Source: Firmicutes bacterium UBA2116
Lineage (GTDB): Bacteria > Bacillota > Clostridia > Tissierellales > Sedimentibacteraceae
Length of the DNA: 64,000 nt
Direction: 5' to 3'
Assembly (NCBI GenBank): GCA_002331025.1
Contig: DCYG01000036.1
Location: forward strand, 10,061 to 74,060
Shown: piece after piece, positions 15,476-24,687 of the stretch
How the letters are laid out: each line of letters starts with the position of its first letter
Position numbering within the stretch: position 1 is the stretch's first letter
Notes under the pieces: generated by a model
Databases searched by the model: none
What the model was told of the DNA's origin: nothing
What the model saw: the letters and a program-made list of their open reading frames with translations, nothing else
Translations under genes and position numbers: made by a program

Positions 15476-17641
15476 TTAAACCTCAATTAAATCTTTTTCT
15501 TCATTCATATTAACTTCTGCAAAATTTTCGATAAAAACAAAATCTATTTCAGCTTTTGCAATGCTTACGTTTAATACCTTGACCTTAACATCTTCACCTA
15601 TTCTGTATACCTTTCTGCTTGTTTGACCGAATAATTCTCTTTTTTCATTATCAAATATGTAGAAATCATCAACCATATTTGATATATGCACAAGACCTTC
15701 AACCGTATTCTCCAGTTCAACAAATACTCCAAAGCTTGTTACACCTGAAATTACACCGCTGTATTCTTCACCTATTTTATCGGACATATATTCTGCAATT
15801 TTTATTTTGTCAACATCTCTTTCGATTTCATCCGCAATTCTTTCCATTTTTGAAGATTGTTCTGCCACTATGGCTGTACGTTCCGACAATCTGTGATAAT
15901 CCTCTTCTGAGAATTTGCCGTTAAGCTGACCCTTAATAATTCTGTGTATCTGCAAGTCAGGATATCTTCTTATGGGCGATGTGAAATGACAATAATACTG
16001 CGCTGCCAAGCCGAAGTGTTCCGAGCTTTCGGGTGAATATATTGCCTTTCTGAGCGACCTCAGCATCATATTGTTTATTAGTGATTCTTCTTTTTTCCCT
16101 TTAATTTTTAATAAAAGCTGCTGCAATTCTCTCGGGTGAACCTCGTTTGAGCCCTTTAACGTATACCCCAAATTATGAATCAATATGCTGAATTCGTGCA
16201 TTTTTTCTTCGTCCGGGTCCTCGTGTATTCTGTACACAAAAGGCATGTTGAGCCAATAATAATGTTCTGCAACGGTTTCGTTGCAAGCAAGCATAAATTC
16301 TTCTATTATCTTATTTGAAACTCTTCTTTCATACTTTGTTACGTCGGTTGCTTTACCCGTTTCATCCGTAATAATTTTTGTTTCAGGAAATTCAAAATCG
16401 ATTGCACCTCTGAGCTCCCTTTTTCTTCTTAAAATCAAGCTTAACTCTTCCATACTTTTAAGCATAGGAAGAATTTCTTTATATTTTTCCGACAATTCTT
16501 CATCGTTATTTTCTAATATATCAGATACATCCGTATACGTCATTCTGTAACGATTTTTCAGAATACTCTCAAATATTTTATAATCTGTTACCTTTCCTTC
16601 TTTATTTATTATCATTTCTACGGAAAGAGTAAGCTTATCTTCTCCGGGATTTAAGCTGCAGACACCGTTGGATAATTCCTTTGGAAGCATTGGTATTACT
16701 CTGTCGCTTATGTAGATACTCGTTGCTCTTTTTAATGCTTCCTTATCCAGGCTTCTGCCTTCTTTTACATAATGGGTTACATCTGCAATATGTACTCCCA
16801 ACATATATTCATCATCATTAATTTTTTCGACATAGACAGCATCATCTAAATCCTTTGCATCCTCACCGTCTATGGTAATTATGTTAAGCTCCCTTAAATC
16901 CTTTCTGCGCTTATACTCCTGCTCATGTATTCCTTCAGATGAAACTCTTATTGCTTCTTTTATGACATCCTCAGGAAATACCTGTCTTACCTTTCTGTCA
17001 AGAAGCACGGCTTCTATATGTGTCCTTGTATCTTCTATATCTCCGATTATTTCTACAATTTTACCTTCAGGATTCTTTCTTTTATCCGGCCATTCGGTTA
17101 TTTTAACATTTACCTTTTCGTTTGTTTTGGCACCGTTAAACTCGTCTCCGGGTATAAAAATGTCAAAGGCAATTTTCTTGTCATCAGGGACAACGAAACC
17201 GAAATTTTTGCTTTTCTGAAATGTTCCTATTACATATTCATTTGCTCTTTCAAGAATTCTTATAACCTTACCTTCAGGGCTTTTAACCTCTTCAGTTGTC
17301 TTCATAGGTCTTACGATAACTCTGTCACCGTGCATAGCTCCGTTCATATCTACAGGCGATATGAAAATATCACTGATGTCTTTGTTATCGGGTCTTAAGA
17401 AAGCAAATCCCTTCTGATTTCCGTCCAAGGTACCGGCAATCAAGTTCATCTTTTCGGGAATACCATATCTTTGTGACCTTGTAAATATTATACTTCCTTC
17501 ATCTTCAAGCTCATTTAGAGCTCTTAACAATTCTTTTTTCATGCTGCTTTCTATTTCAAATTCTTGTAAAAGCTCATGAAATGTCAGTGGTTTATATGCT
17601 TCTTCCTTCATATATGATAAAATTTTTTCTTTAAAGTTCAT
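15476..17641 (-). CDS. rnr: Ribonuclease R
   Basis: A 721-residue RNB exonuclease: an N-terminal winged-helix-like region, two cold-shock domains (NQKGFAFLRPDN, then KSNFGFVVPDD-like), the RNB catalytic core with ITIDGEDAKDLDDAVY (metal-binding aspartates) and a C-terminal S1 domain (SGVISGVTSFGVFVELENTV). It degrades structured RNA 3' to 5' and, in rnr-smpB-ssrA neighbourhoods, helps clear defective mRNA. Length and order are typical of Firmicutes; the usual lysine-rich tail is short here. Confidence 0.96.
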   Translation of the reverse strand: MNFKEKILSYMKEEAYKPLTFHELLQEFEIESSMKKELLRALNELEDEGSIIFTRSQRYGIPEKMNLIAGTLDGNQKGFAFLRPDNKDISDIFISPVDMNGAMHGDRVIVRPMKTTEEVKSPEGKVIRILERANEYVIGTFQKSKNFGFVVPDDKKIAFDIFIPGDEFNGAKTNEKVNVKITEWPDKRKNPEGKIVEIIGDIEDTRTHIEAVLLDRKVRQVFPEDVIKEAIRVSSEGIHEQEYKRRKDLRELNIITIDGEDAKDLDDAVYVEKINDDEYMLGVHIADVTHYVKEGRSLDKEALKRATSIYISDRVIPMLPKELSNGVCSLNPGEDKLTLSVEMIINKEGKVTDYKIFESILKNRYRMTYTDVSDILENNDEELSEKYKEILPMLKSMEELSLILRRKRELRGAIDFEFPETKIITDETGKATDVTKYERRVSNKIIEEFMLACNETVAEHYYWLNMPFVYRIHEDPDEEKMHEFSILIHNLGYTLKGSNEVHPRELQQLLLKIKGKKEESLINNMMLRSLRKAIYSPESSEHFGLAAQYYCHFTSPIRRYPDLQIHRIIKGQLNGKFSEEDYHRLSERTAIVAEQSSKMERIADEIERDVDKIKIAEYMSDKIGEEYSGVISGVTSFGVFVELENTVEGLVHISNMVDDFYIFDNEKRELFGQTSRKVYRIGEDVKVKVLNVSIAKAEIDFVFIENFAEVNMNEEKDLIEV

Positions 17642-17724
17642 TATCTACTCCTTCAAAATCAAGATCAATAAGGGCACTGCCCGTCATTCAAGGTTCTGGG
17701 ACGCCCACTGAAACCTTTGATTTC

Positions 17725-18879
17725 TTATTTATGTTTCCCGCCGCTTCCCATCCTGTTTAATAAATCAACGTCATAGGATACTATGTTTGATTTTTGTTGC
17801 TCTTGCTGAATTTCAGCAAATTCTATTATTTTAGTTACTAAATCCGTAAAAGATATTCCTAATCCTTCCCATAGATAAAATGCAATGGAGCCGGGTATTG
17901 TATTGATTTCATTTACAAATATATTGTTGCCATCAAAAAGGAAATCTATTCTTGCATCACCACAGCAATCGATTGATTTAAAAGCTTCCTTCGCATACAA
18001 TTTTATTTTTTCTTCAACTTCTATATCTATATCTGCGGGTATTCTTCTTTTCGATTCCGATGCATCTTTCTTTTTGTTTACATATTTATCTTCATAGGTT
18101 AAAAACTCCTTCCATCCAACAGGTTCTTCACAAAGCGAGACAGTAAGATCATTTTCATATCCCATAACAGCACAATTGATTTCCCTTACATTTTCAATGC
18201 ATTTTTCTACTATTACTTTTCTGTCATAGTTTAAAGCCACTTCTATAGAAAACATCAGTTCTTCTTGATTATTAGCTTTGCTGATTCCAACGCTTGAACC
18301 TAAATTAGCCGGCTTTACTATTAAAGGATAACCAATTTTTTCGATTTCCTCCATTATTTCTTGCTTGTTTTTTTCAAAACCGCTTCTGTAAAACCATGTA
18401 TAACCGACTATGGGCAGATTGTTACTTTCAAAGACCTTTTTCATTATAACCTTATCCATGCCTACAGAGGAGCTTAAAACCGAGCCAAATGCACATGGCA
18501 CTCCATTCATCTGGAATATTCCGTGCAGCGCTCCGTCTTCCGCATTTGTGCCGTGAACCGCAGGGAATACTATGTCAATGCTATAAGTATCATACTTTTT
18601 GCCAAAGAAACCTTGCTTTAAATCAGGATGAGGATACAATATCAGTTTTCCGTCTTTAAAACCGGGCAGCACTTCGTATGCATCTTCAAATTTTTTAGAC
18701 TTGTAGTTATTAATGTCGTGAAGGCAATTACCCACATACCACTTTCCGTCTTTTTGTATGTATATTATCCTTGGTTCATAAATTGTTTTATCAATGTTAT
18801 CCAATACCTGCAGTCCTGTAATTATGGAAACCTCATGTTCAACGGTTTTTCCGCCTATAATTATTCCGATTCTTTTCAT
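17725..18879 (-). CDS. ddl: D-alanine--D-alanine ligase
   Basis: A 384-residue ATP-grasp enzyme that joins two D-alanines for peptidoglycan. It shows GGKTVEHEVSIITG at the N-terminus, VFPAVHGTNAEDGALHG, LIVKPANLGSSVGISKA, ARIDFLF and the C-terminal VNEINTIPG metal site. I chose the ATG at 18879 because GGAGG lies six bases upstream; a start at 18924 would run back into the preceding gene. It is 13 bases behind the MurF-like gene, which uses its product. Confidence 0.95.
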   Translation of the reverse strand: MKRIGIIIGGKTVEHEVSIITGLQVLDNIDKTIYEPRIIYIQKDGKWYVGNCLHDINNYKSKKFEDAYEVLPGFKDGKLILYPHPDLKQGFFGKKYDTYSIDIVFPAVHGTNAEDGALHGIFQMNGVPCAFGSVLSSSVGMDKVIMKKVFESNNLPIVGYTWFYRSGFEKNKQEIMEEIEKIGYPLIVKPANLGSSVGISKANNQEELMFSIEVALNYDRKVIVEKCIENVREINCAVMGYENDLTVSLCEEPVGWKEFLTYEDKYVNKKKDASESKRRIPADIDIEVEEKIKLYAKEAFKSIDCCGDARIDFLFDGNNIFVNEINTIPGSIAFYLWEGLGISFTDLVTKIIEFAEIQQEQQKSNIVSYDVDLLNRMGSGGKHK

Positions 18880-18892
18880 AACAACCTCCATA

Positions 18893-20533
18893 TCAATTTT
18901 CGTTATATGTGTCAGGCAAATCATTTTCGAATAATACTACATCATTTACTTTAGTAAGCTTTTCTAAAATTTTAGTTGCTTCATTCAATGAATTAACCAC
19001 ATACAAATTATCTTCATCAAAGCCATTCTTTTGCAAACCAATCTGTATAGGAACCGTTTGTTTTTTACCTACCAATATGGCAATGTCACAAACTGCGGCA
19101 ATATTTTCTCCGAATTTTTCGTTTTCTGTTTGCTCATGCTCTCCTAATTCTATCATACCCGGAGTTACAATTATTTTTCTCTTATCCTTGAACGACGCTA
19201 AAACATTCAGTGCGGCTTTTGCTCCGTCAGGATTTGAATTAAAGGCATCATCTATTACTATTACCCCGGTTCCCGGATCAATAAGCTGTAATCTGTGCTC
19301 TACGCTTTCTATATCAGCTATCCCTTTTCTGATTTCGTCTAAGGATAATCCAAGCACCTTGGCAGTTGCTGCTCCCGCAAGGATGTTTAATATATTATGT
19401 TCACCTAAAAGCTTAGTTTCACATTCTACGGTTCCTGAATCATTTATGCATAACGTGAATTTAGAGCCGGTATTTCCAACTACTATATCCGTTGCATACA
19501 CATCTGCTTTATCTGCGTTTTTAATTCCATACAGTATTTTTTCTTTATATGTTTTATCCGCCAATTTCTTTACATATTCATTATCATAATTAAAAATTGC
19601 AATCCCGTCATCAGGCAGACATTCTATAAGCTCATACTTCGTTCGCATAATATTGTCAATTGATTTAAATGTTTCCAAATGGCAAGGACCAATTGATGTT
19701 AGTATTCCTATCTTGGGATTGGTCAGCATTGCAACCTCATGTATATCCCCAACCTTGGTTGCGCCTAACTCAGCTATAAATATTTCATAATCATCCGTTA
19801 AATCATTATTTATAACCTTGCTTATGCCCATCGGAGTATTGTAACTGTCAGGTGTATTCAATACATTGAATTTCCTGCCCAATATTGCAGCAGTTAAAAA
19901 TTTTGTGCTTGTTTTACCATAGCTTCCTGTTATACCTACAGAGGTTAATTTTGTCATATTTTTTATTTTATCGGATGCAGCATCGTAAAATTTTTTATGT
20001 ATACTGTTTTCTATCGGCTGTGCAACAAAATTGGCTCCTATTATATAATATGAGCTAAAAAAATAAACTATAGACAAAAATCCTGACCATAACGGAAAGT
20101 ATTTGACAAAATCCTTGGAAACAAACTGTACAATTAAAACTACTATTATGAAATCTATAAGCGTTAAGCCCATAGCAACAGCCAGTAGTCTTTTTGCTCT
20201 TGGCGTAAATACAAGTGGTTTTTTTGAATTGTATTTTTCTTTATATTTTAATATTAGCAGAAGAGATGTAAAAATGGAAATTGCCATAGCATATTGAGAA
20301 GTATTACCTTTACCGCTGCCTGTAGCAAATACAAAAAATACGGTATTTATAATACAAATAGCTGTGTATATTTTATCTTTTTGAGTGTATATTTTATCTT
20401 TATTTTTTTCAGTCCACTCTATATATTTTTCATTTTTATATCCTTCAATCTGAAGCATGTGCAATGAGAACCTCAGCTTATAAAAGCAGAGGGCAAACCA
20501 ACAAATCGAAAACAAAAATATTGTAGAACTCAT
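18893..20533 (-). CDS. murF: MurF-like Mur ligase with N-terminal membrane domain
   Basis: A 546-residue protein. Residues 1-170 contain about four or five membrane segments; the Mur ligase catalytic and C-terminal domains follow, with the P-loop GSYGKTST (203-210) and DDAFNSNPDGAKAAL. Canonical MurF is soluble and about 450 residues, so the membrane extension is unusual, though similar forms occur in clostridia. It probably adds D-Ala-D-Ala to the UDP-MurNAc-tripeptide, supported by ddl directly downstream. Another amide ligase role on a lipid-linked substrate is possible. Confidence 0.85.
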   Translation of the reverse strand: MSSTIFLFSICWFALCFYKLRFSLHMLQIEGYKNEKYIEWTEKNKDKIYTQKDKIYTAICIINTVFFVFATGSGKGNTSQYAMAISIFTSLLLILKYKEKYNSKKPLVFTPRAKRLLAVAMGLTLIDFIIVVLIVQFVSKDFVKYFPLWSGFLSIVYFFSSYYIIGANFVAQPIENSIHKKFYDAASDKIKNMTKLTSVGITGSYGKTSTKFLTAAILGRKFNVLNTPDSYNTPMGISKVINNDLTDDYEIFIAELGATKVGDIHEVAMLTNPKIGILTSIGPCHLETFKSIDNIMRTKYELIECLPDDGIAIFNYDNEYVKKLADKTYKEKILYGIKNADKADVYATDIVVGNTGSKFTLCINDSGTVECETKLLGEHNILNILAGAATAKVLGLSLDEIRKGIADIESVEHRLQLIDPGTGVIVIDDAFNSNPDGAKAALNVLASFKDKRKIIVTPGMIELGEHEQTENEKFGENIAAVCDIAILVGKKQTVPIQIGLQKNGFDEDNLYVVNSLNEATKILEKLTKVNDVVLFENDLPDTYNEN

Positions 20534-20544
20534 ACTATCACTCC

Positions 20545-21312
20545 CTAATTAAAATCATCTTTCAAAAATACATTTATAACAGCTCTAAATTGCTCGTAAT
20601 TATCTATATAAGAATAATGGCCGGCATCCTTAAAAATAATCAAGCCGCTGTCCTTGATTTTTTCTTCCATTATTTTACCCATGTAAACAGGGGTATCCTC
20701 ATCATTTTCTCCCCATATGAGCAGTGTAGGAGCCTTAATACCAGGAAGCAAAGAAACTAAATTGTCATGGATAACCTTAACCATAGTCTGCCTCATAATG
20801 CCGTCTGAAGCTTTATAATCTGCTGAACCATATTTTTTATAAAATTTTTCTATCTTTTGTTCTTTGGAATCTCCCTTAACAAACAACAAGTAGAAGCTCT
20901 TTAATAGTTTAAATGAATAAACCTTTACATAATAATTTAATTTCCTTTTTGGAATTATTCCTGCACTGTCAATGAGTACAAGCTTTTTAACATAATCATG
21001 CATACTTGATAATATTATGGATATCCTGCCGCCGTGTGAATGTCCGAATAATATTATATTATCTAACTTTTTAAGTTCAATAAATTTATCGACACAGTCT
21101 GAATAGTCATATGAATTCCATGGCTCCCTGGGCTTGTCGCTTTCACCGAAGCCCGGTAAATCCAAGACTATAACCCTGCATTTATCTTTTAATATATTGG
21201 CAATAGGCATCATTGTCTGTATATTTCCTCCCCAACCGTGCAAAAGCAAAACAACATTACCCTGACCTTCATCTATGTAGTTAATATTAATACCGTCAAT
21301 ATTAATTTGCAT
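20545..21312 (-). CDS. Alpha/beta hydrolase
   Basis: A 255-residue alpha/beta-hydrolase-fold enzyme from the ATG at 21312, which has GGGGGT before it. The 31 extra upstream residues in the longer frame come from repeat DNA. It has the oxyanion region LLLHGWGG (about 22-29), the nucleophile elbow GHSHGG (Ser92), a late acid in WGENDEDTP and the catalytic His in DAGHYSYID. Substrate unknown; esterase/lipase-like. Located 11 bases before the MurF-like gene, suggesting one transcript with murF-ddl. Confidence 0.9.
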   Translation of the reverse strand: MQINIDGININYIDEGQGNVVLLLHGWGGNIQTMMPIANILKDKCRVIVLDLPGFGESDKPREPWNSYDYSDCVDKFIELKKLDNIILFGHSHGGRISIILSSMHDYVKKLVLIDSAGIIPKRKLNYYVKVYSFKLLKSFYLLFVKGDSKEQKIEKFYKKYGSADYKASDGIMRQTMVKVIHDNLVSLLPGIKAPTLLIWGENDEDTPVYMGKIMEEKIKDSGLIIFKDAGHYSYIDNYEQFRAVINVFLKDDFN

Positions 21313-21326
21313 TATAACCCCCGTTA

Positions 21327-21417
21327 CAATTGATAGGCGATTGATTGGCTGTTGACTGGCAATGGATTGGCAATTGTTTTTTATCAATCGCAAATCCATT
21401 GCCACTCTATCGTTATA
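21327..21417. repeat. 11-bp-phased degenerate repeat array, locus 1
   Basis: Consecutive 11-bp units: CAATTGATAGG, CGATTGATTGG, CTGTTGACTGG, CAATGGATTGG, CAATTGTTTTT. After three bases come CAATCGCAAAT, CCATTGCCACT and CTATCGTTATA. The two sides pair as an imperfect hairpin (21358-21376 with 21385-21403). It is immediately upstream of the alpha/beta hydrolase start. The same unit family occurs at 29053-29164 and 33972-34100. Confidence 0.8.
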
Positions 21418-21515
21418 TTATATGTTAATAGTGTGAAATCTGCAAGCAGATAACTAAAAAAAGGACTACCCAAATGATAGCCCTGCATATGATAGTATGA
21501 TAAAGCTGTTTAGTT

Positions 21516-21537
21516 AAAAACCGAAAACGGGATTTTT
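21516..21537 (-). terminator. Weak terminator after the ABC operon
   Basis: An A-rich/T-rich hairpin with a short CCG/CGG core (21521-21530) and a T-run on the minus strand. It directly follows the last permease gene. Confidence 0.4.
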
Positions 21538-22551
21538 CTATTCTGTAGAATTTTTACTACCACTGCTTGTTATAAAATAAAACAACATCCAAACTACGCA
21601 ATGTATCAACAAAACAGCAAAATATGAGCTTATATTCTGTCCGCGTCCATTCACCAAGTCCATCAGACCATAAAAAGCAGCACTGGAAGGAAGCAGGTAG
21701 GATAAGATTCTGCCGATACTGTCCGCTGGAATCATCAGATAGAAAAGAACAGGTGGTGCAATAAACAATATCATAATCATTTTAATATAGACAATACCTG
21801 CCATAAGCCCGCTGGAAAATCGTCCGATATACATCCCAATCAGCGCAGATATAAATGCAGACAATACAATTAACAACAATAACGGAAAGAGCTGCTCAAT
21901 CTCAATTTTCATACATGCAAATGCGGTAGCAATGGTAGATAAAATACCACCGACAAGTCCTAAAGAAATTTTTTGAAACACATATTCCTGTTGTGTCATT
22001 GGTAATATTTCATTGATAAACGAAATGCCATCCTCTTTTTCTCCGATAATACTCATTGCATTGAAAGTACATCCCATAAACATGGCCGTAACCATCGTTA
22101 TTACGATAAGTAATGATTTGGGCCATAAACTATCGCTTTGAGCTGGACGGGCTTCAACGGCGACTAACCTCATCGCTTCTCGTTCTTCGAAGAGCTGAGG
22201 AAGCTTATCGCCTATTGTTTTGTATAGTTGAAATTCATCTCCGGACAAGATAGACTTTATCGTACCACTATCCCGAACTACTCCAATCATTTGCGTGGCA
22301 GGGTCAATAACCGCCCTTTGCAATCCCTCCATATCCTCATATACTGTGACACTTCCGTTTTGCTCTACCCAGTCTGCCATTTCTTCTGTCAAATCATTTT
22401 GAACTATACCAAAAGCCGTTTCTCCAAGGGTCGAAAAACTCACATCAGATAACAAGTTTATGGCAAGCCCGACAATAACGGGCAACAAAAAAGACAAGAT
22501 ACACATTTTATCCCGTCGGATATTTTTAAGCTGATGGTATATACCTCTCAT
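21538..22551 (-). CDS. ABC transporter permease (second subunit)
   Basis: A 337-residue membrane protein: one N-terminal segment, an extracytoplasmic stretch of about 130 residues, then five or six C-terminal segments. It resembles ABC-2-type drug or peptide exporters. It follows the first permease by one base, and the sequence is clearly more GC-rich than flanking genes. With its partner it forms the membrane part of the exporter. Substrate unknown; the two-component context suggests an antimicrobial. Confidence 0.8.
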   Translation of the reverse strand: MRGIYHQLKNIRRDKMCILSFLLPVIVGLAINLLSDVSFSTLGETAFGIVQNDLTEEMADWVEQNGSVTVYEDMEGLQRAVIDPATQMIGVVRDSGTIKSILSGDEFQLYKTIGDKLPQLFEEREAMRLVAVEARPAQSDSLWPKSLLIVITMVTAMFMGCTFNAMSIIGEKEDGISFINEILPMTQQEYVFQKISLGLVGGILSTIATAFACMKIEIEQLFPLLLLIVLSAFISALIGMYIGRFSSGLMAGIVYIKMIMILFIAPPVLFYLMIPADSIGRILSYLLPSSAAFYGLMDLVNGRGQNISSYFAVLLIHCVVWMLFYFITSSGSKNSTE

Positions 22552-22552
22552 G

Positions 22553-23545
22553 CTATCCCTCCTTTGCCATTTCTCGTGTCAATGTCTTATGTGCCACCAG
22601 GAACAGGACCACAATGGATACGACACAAATAATGTAATAGACGGGTTCCCCTACAGGCATTTCAAAGCAGGCGTTTTTTATTGCCATGAATAGGTGGTAC
22701 ATGGGATGATAGTTAATCCAGTTCCAAGTAATGCTCGTCTGCCCCACAAGAAAAACTGGAGTTGTAATGAAGATAGCAAGGACAAGATATAATAAGGAGA
22801 ACTGCTTAAAATCCGGTAACCATACAGCACAAAAGAAGCCTGCCAATGCCATAATAATGGAAAGTATAACAGTCTGTACTAAGATGGCAGGAAGTACCGA
22901 AAAACCTGCCTCCAATCCAAGATTGATAACTGTAAGCAAAAATGCAAATACGAGGTCAGCCAGTAAGAACAGTATGAGTTTTGAAAAAATAAACAAGCTC
23001 TTGCTTATCGGCATTACTCCATGTATCCGTATCACGCCCATATACTTTTCTTTGAACAGAGTGGAAGCCAAACCTAAGAAACCGACAGCAGCCAACTCAA
23101 AAAATAGAAACTCACTTGTTATTTCACGCCGACTTTTCATTTCTTTACTGTTTTGTCCAATCACTTCTGCCGGTGTACTTTGTCCCGGCGACAGAAGGGA
23201 GAGGGCATAGGCGATGCGTGTGTGGTCTGTGCTGTCCAGTCCCGATGCTGTCATAATTATTTTTGGCGCTGCTCCCGTAGCGTCGATGCCGACAGCGTAT
23301 CCGTCGGATGTATGCGACTGTAATTCCTCCATATTGTCTACCCGAATGATTTGACCGGATATATTTTCTATACTTTCTGCCGGGTCTAACAGGTAAACAG
23401 GATAAATAGCCTGATCTGTTCTGACATAAACCAGATTGATGTATAGGGAATAAAGTATAAGAGACCCGACAATGAGCAGCAAAAATTTACTGGACAACAT
23501 CATAGTGAAGTCTTTTTTCAGCAGGGAAAAAAAGCTATATCCCAT
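22553..23545 (-). CDS. ABC transporter permease (first subunit)
   Basis: A 330-residue ABC-2-like permease with the same layout as its partner: an N-terminal anchor, an extracytoplasmic region to about residue 135 and six C-terminal segments. It starts right at the end of the ATPase gene, so translation is coupled. Base composition fits the rest of the island. Some members of this permease type are annotated as fluoroquinolone exporters, but that label is not safe here. Confidence 0.8.
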   Translation of the reverse strand: MGYSFFSLLKKDFTMMLSSKFLLLIVGSLILYSLYINLVYVRTDQAIYPVYLLDPAESIENISGQIIRVDNMEELQSHTSDGYAVGIDATGAAPKIIMTASGLDSTDHTRIAYALSLLSPGQSTPAEVIGQNSKEMKSRREITSEFLFFELAAVGFLGLASTLFKEKYMGVIRIHGVMPISKSLFIFSKLILFLLADLVFAFLLTVINLGLEAGFSVLPAILVQTVILSIIMALAGFFCAVWLPDFKQFSLLYLVLAIFITTPVFLVGQTSITWNWINYHPMYHLFMAIKNACFEMPVGEPVYYIICVVSIVVLFLVAHKTLTREMAKEG

Positions 23546-24394
23546 TTATAACAACCCCCTCCCTGTATACTGAATAAACACATCCTCCAAAGATGGTTCC
23601 TGAGAATGGATGCTTATAATTTCATCATGAGGTAAAGAGATACCCTGTTTCAATTCAGACGCTTCAATCATCTTGTTTTCCCGCTTGCCGTTCAGCATAT
23701 AATCAATCACAATCTTTTGATTGCTGTTTTGTATCTTTAGATTTTTAGGTGTATCAATTACAGCAATATTACCGTTTACGATAAAAGCCACCCGGTCACA
23801 AAGCAGGTCTGCGTCCAGCATATTGTGGGTTGTGAGAAAAACTGTAGTACCTTTTTTCCGCTCTTCTTCTATAATGTTACGGAATAACACCGCCCCGGCG
23901 GGGTCAAGTCCGCTGGTTGGTTCGTCTAAAAACAGCAGCTTCGGGCTTGTCATAAGTGCCCGCGCCATGCTCACCCGTTGACGCATACCTTTGGAGTAAG
24001 AAGATACCGGTTTTTTGATATAATCCTTTTTAAACGCCAACCGGTCTAATAATACCTCGATATCTTGTCGTTGTTCTTTTGGGTAGAAGGACGCAAAATA
24101 GTTGAGATTATCCAGTCCGCTCAAATTAGCATACAGGTAAGGATACTCGAAAAGAACACCGATATTTTTGAAAAATTCCTTATTATAGGAGTTGGTAATA
24201 TTTTTTCCGAATAATGAAACATGACCGTTATGCCCTTTCAAAATCCCCGTAAGAATTTTTTGTGTTGTAGATTTACCTGAACCATTTGGTCCAAGGAAAC
24301 CAAAGATTTCCCCTTTTCCAACCGTAAAATCGATACCGTGTAATGCCTGCTTTTCTTTGCCATAGGAAAATATAAGGTCTTTTACTTCAATCAT
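23546..24394 (-). CDS. ABC transporter ATP-binding protein
   Basis: A 282-residue ATPase with Walker A GPNGSGKST (35-43), signature SYSKGMRQR, Walker B LLFLDEPTSGLD and the switch His in TTHNM. The C-terminal extension after about residue 215 is typical of drug- and bacitracin-type exporters. Its ATG overlaps the stop of the small membrane protein upstream (ATGA). It powers export by the two permeases. Confidence 0.93.
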   Translation of the reverse strand: MIEVKDLIFSYGKEKQALHGIDFTVGKGEIFGFLGPNGSGKSTTQKILTGILKGHNGHVSLFGKNITNSYNKEFFKNIGVLFEYPYLYANLSGLDNLNYFASFYPKEQRQDIEVLLDRLAFKKDYIKKPVSSYSKGMRQRVSMARALMTSPKLLFLDEPTSGLDPAGAVLFRNIIEEERKKGTTVFLTTHNMLDADLLCDRVAFIVNGNIAVIDTPKNLKIQNSNQKIVIDYMLNGKRENKMIEASELKQGISLPHDEIISIHSQEPSLEDVFIQYTGRGLL

Positions 24395-24543
24395 TCTTCT
24401 TCACCCCATTTGTCCCTCCGGGTGCTTTGTTTTTCTTTCTGTCGCTGACTCCACCACTTCATAAACTTCACTTTAAAGGGAAGAGATATTGCCAGCAAAA
24501 CGATTAAAATCACCCACCAATACCACGAAAGTCCTAAAAACAT
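24391..24543 (-). CDS. Small membrane protein heading the ABC operon (50 aa)
   Basis: Starts ATG at 24543 with GGAGG upstream and ends in TGA overlapping the ATPase start by four bases. One membrane segment (WYWWVILIVLLAISL, residues 7-21) is followed by a basic tail. It is the first gene after the operator repeats, so it is expressed with the transporter. No family recognised; it could be a small accessory subunit. Confidence 0.75.
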   Translation of the reverse strand: MFLGLSWYWWVILIVLLAISLPFKVKFMKWWSQRQKEKQSTRRDKWGEEE

Positions 24544-24600
24544 AAGAACACACCTCCATCCTGATTTAACAATTTATTTTTACACCCTAAAACTACGATT

Positions 24601-24644
24601 TCGGTATAAAGATGATGTAAAGATAGAGTGAAAATGAAGTAAAG
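24601..24644 (-). promoter_or_regulatory. Tandem 11-bp direct repeats, likely response-regulator operator
   Basis: On the minus strand four units follow without gaps: CTTTACTTCAT, TTTCACTCTAT, CTTTACATCAT, CTTTATACCGA. Tandem repeats spaced by one helical turn, about 60 bases before the start of a transporter operon, are what OmpR-type regulators bind. The OmpR-type regulator gene of the same island is the obvious candidate. Confidence 0.75.
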
Positions 24645-24673
24645 AAAAAAACGTGCTGCGCAGCACGTTTTTT
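24645..24673. terminator. Intrinsic terminator after the histidine kinase gene
   Basis: A perfect palindrome, ACGTGCTGCGCAGCACGT (24651-24668), is flanked by A and T runs and works in either direction. It separates the two-component genes from the ABC operon. Confidence 0.9.
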
Positions 24674-24687
24674 AATAATAGATGGAT

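Noticed and set aside
18909..19589. A 226-codon plus-strand reading frame
   Set aside because: It runs antisense to the MurF-like gene, has no ribosome site, and its composition follows from the gene on the other strand.
22731..23210. A 159-codon plus-strand reading frame
   Set aside because: Antisense to an ABC permease, lysine/threonine-rich shadow translation with no start signal.
24651..24668. Palindromic operator
   Set aside because: A-run and T-run flanks and its place just past the kinase stop codon make a terminator the better reading.
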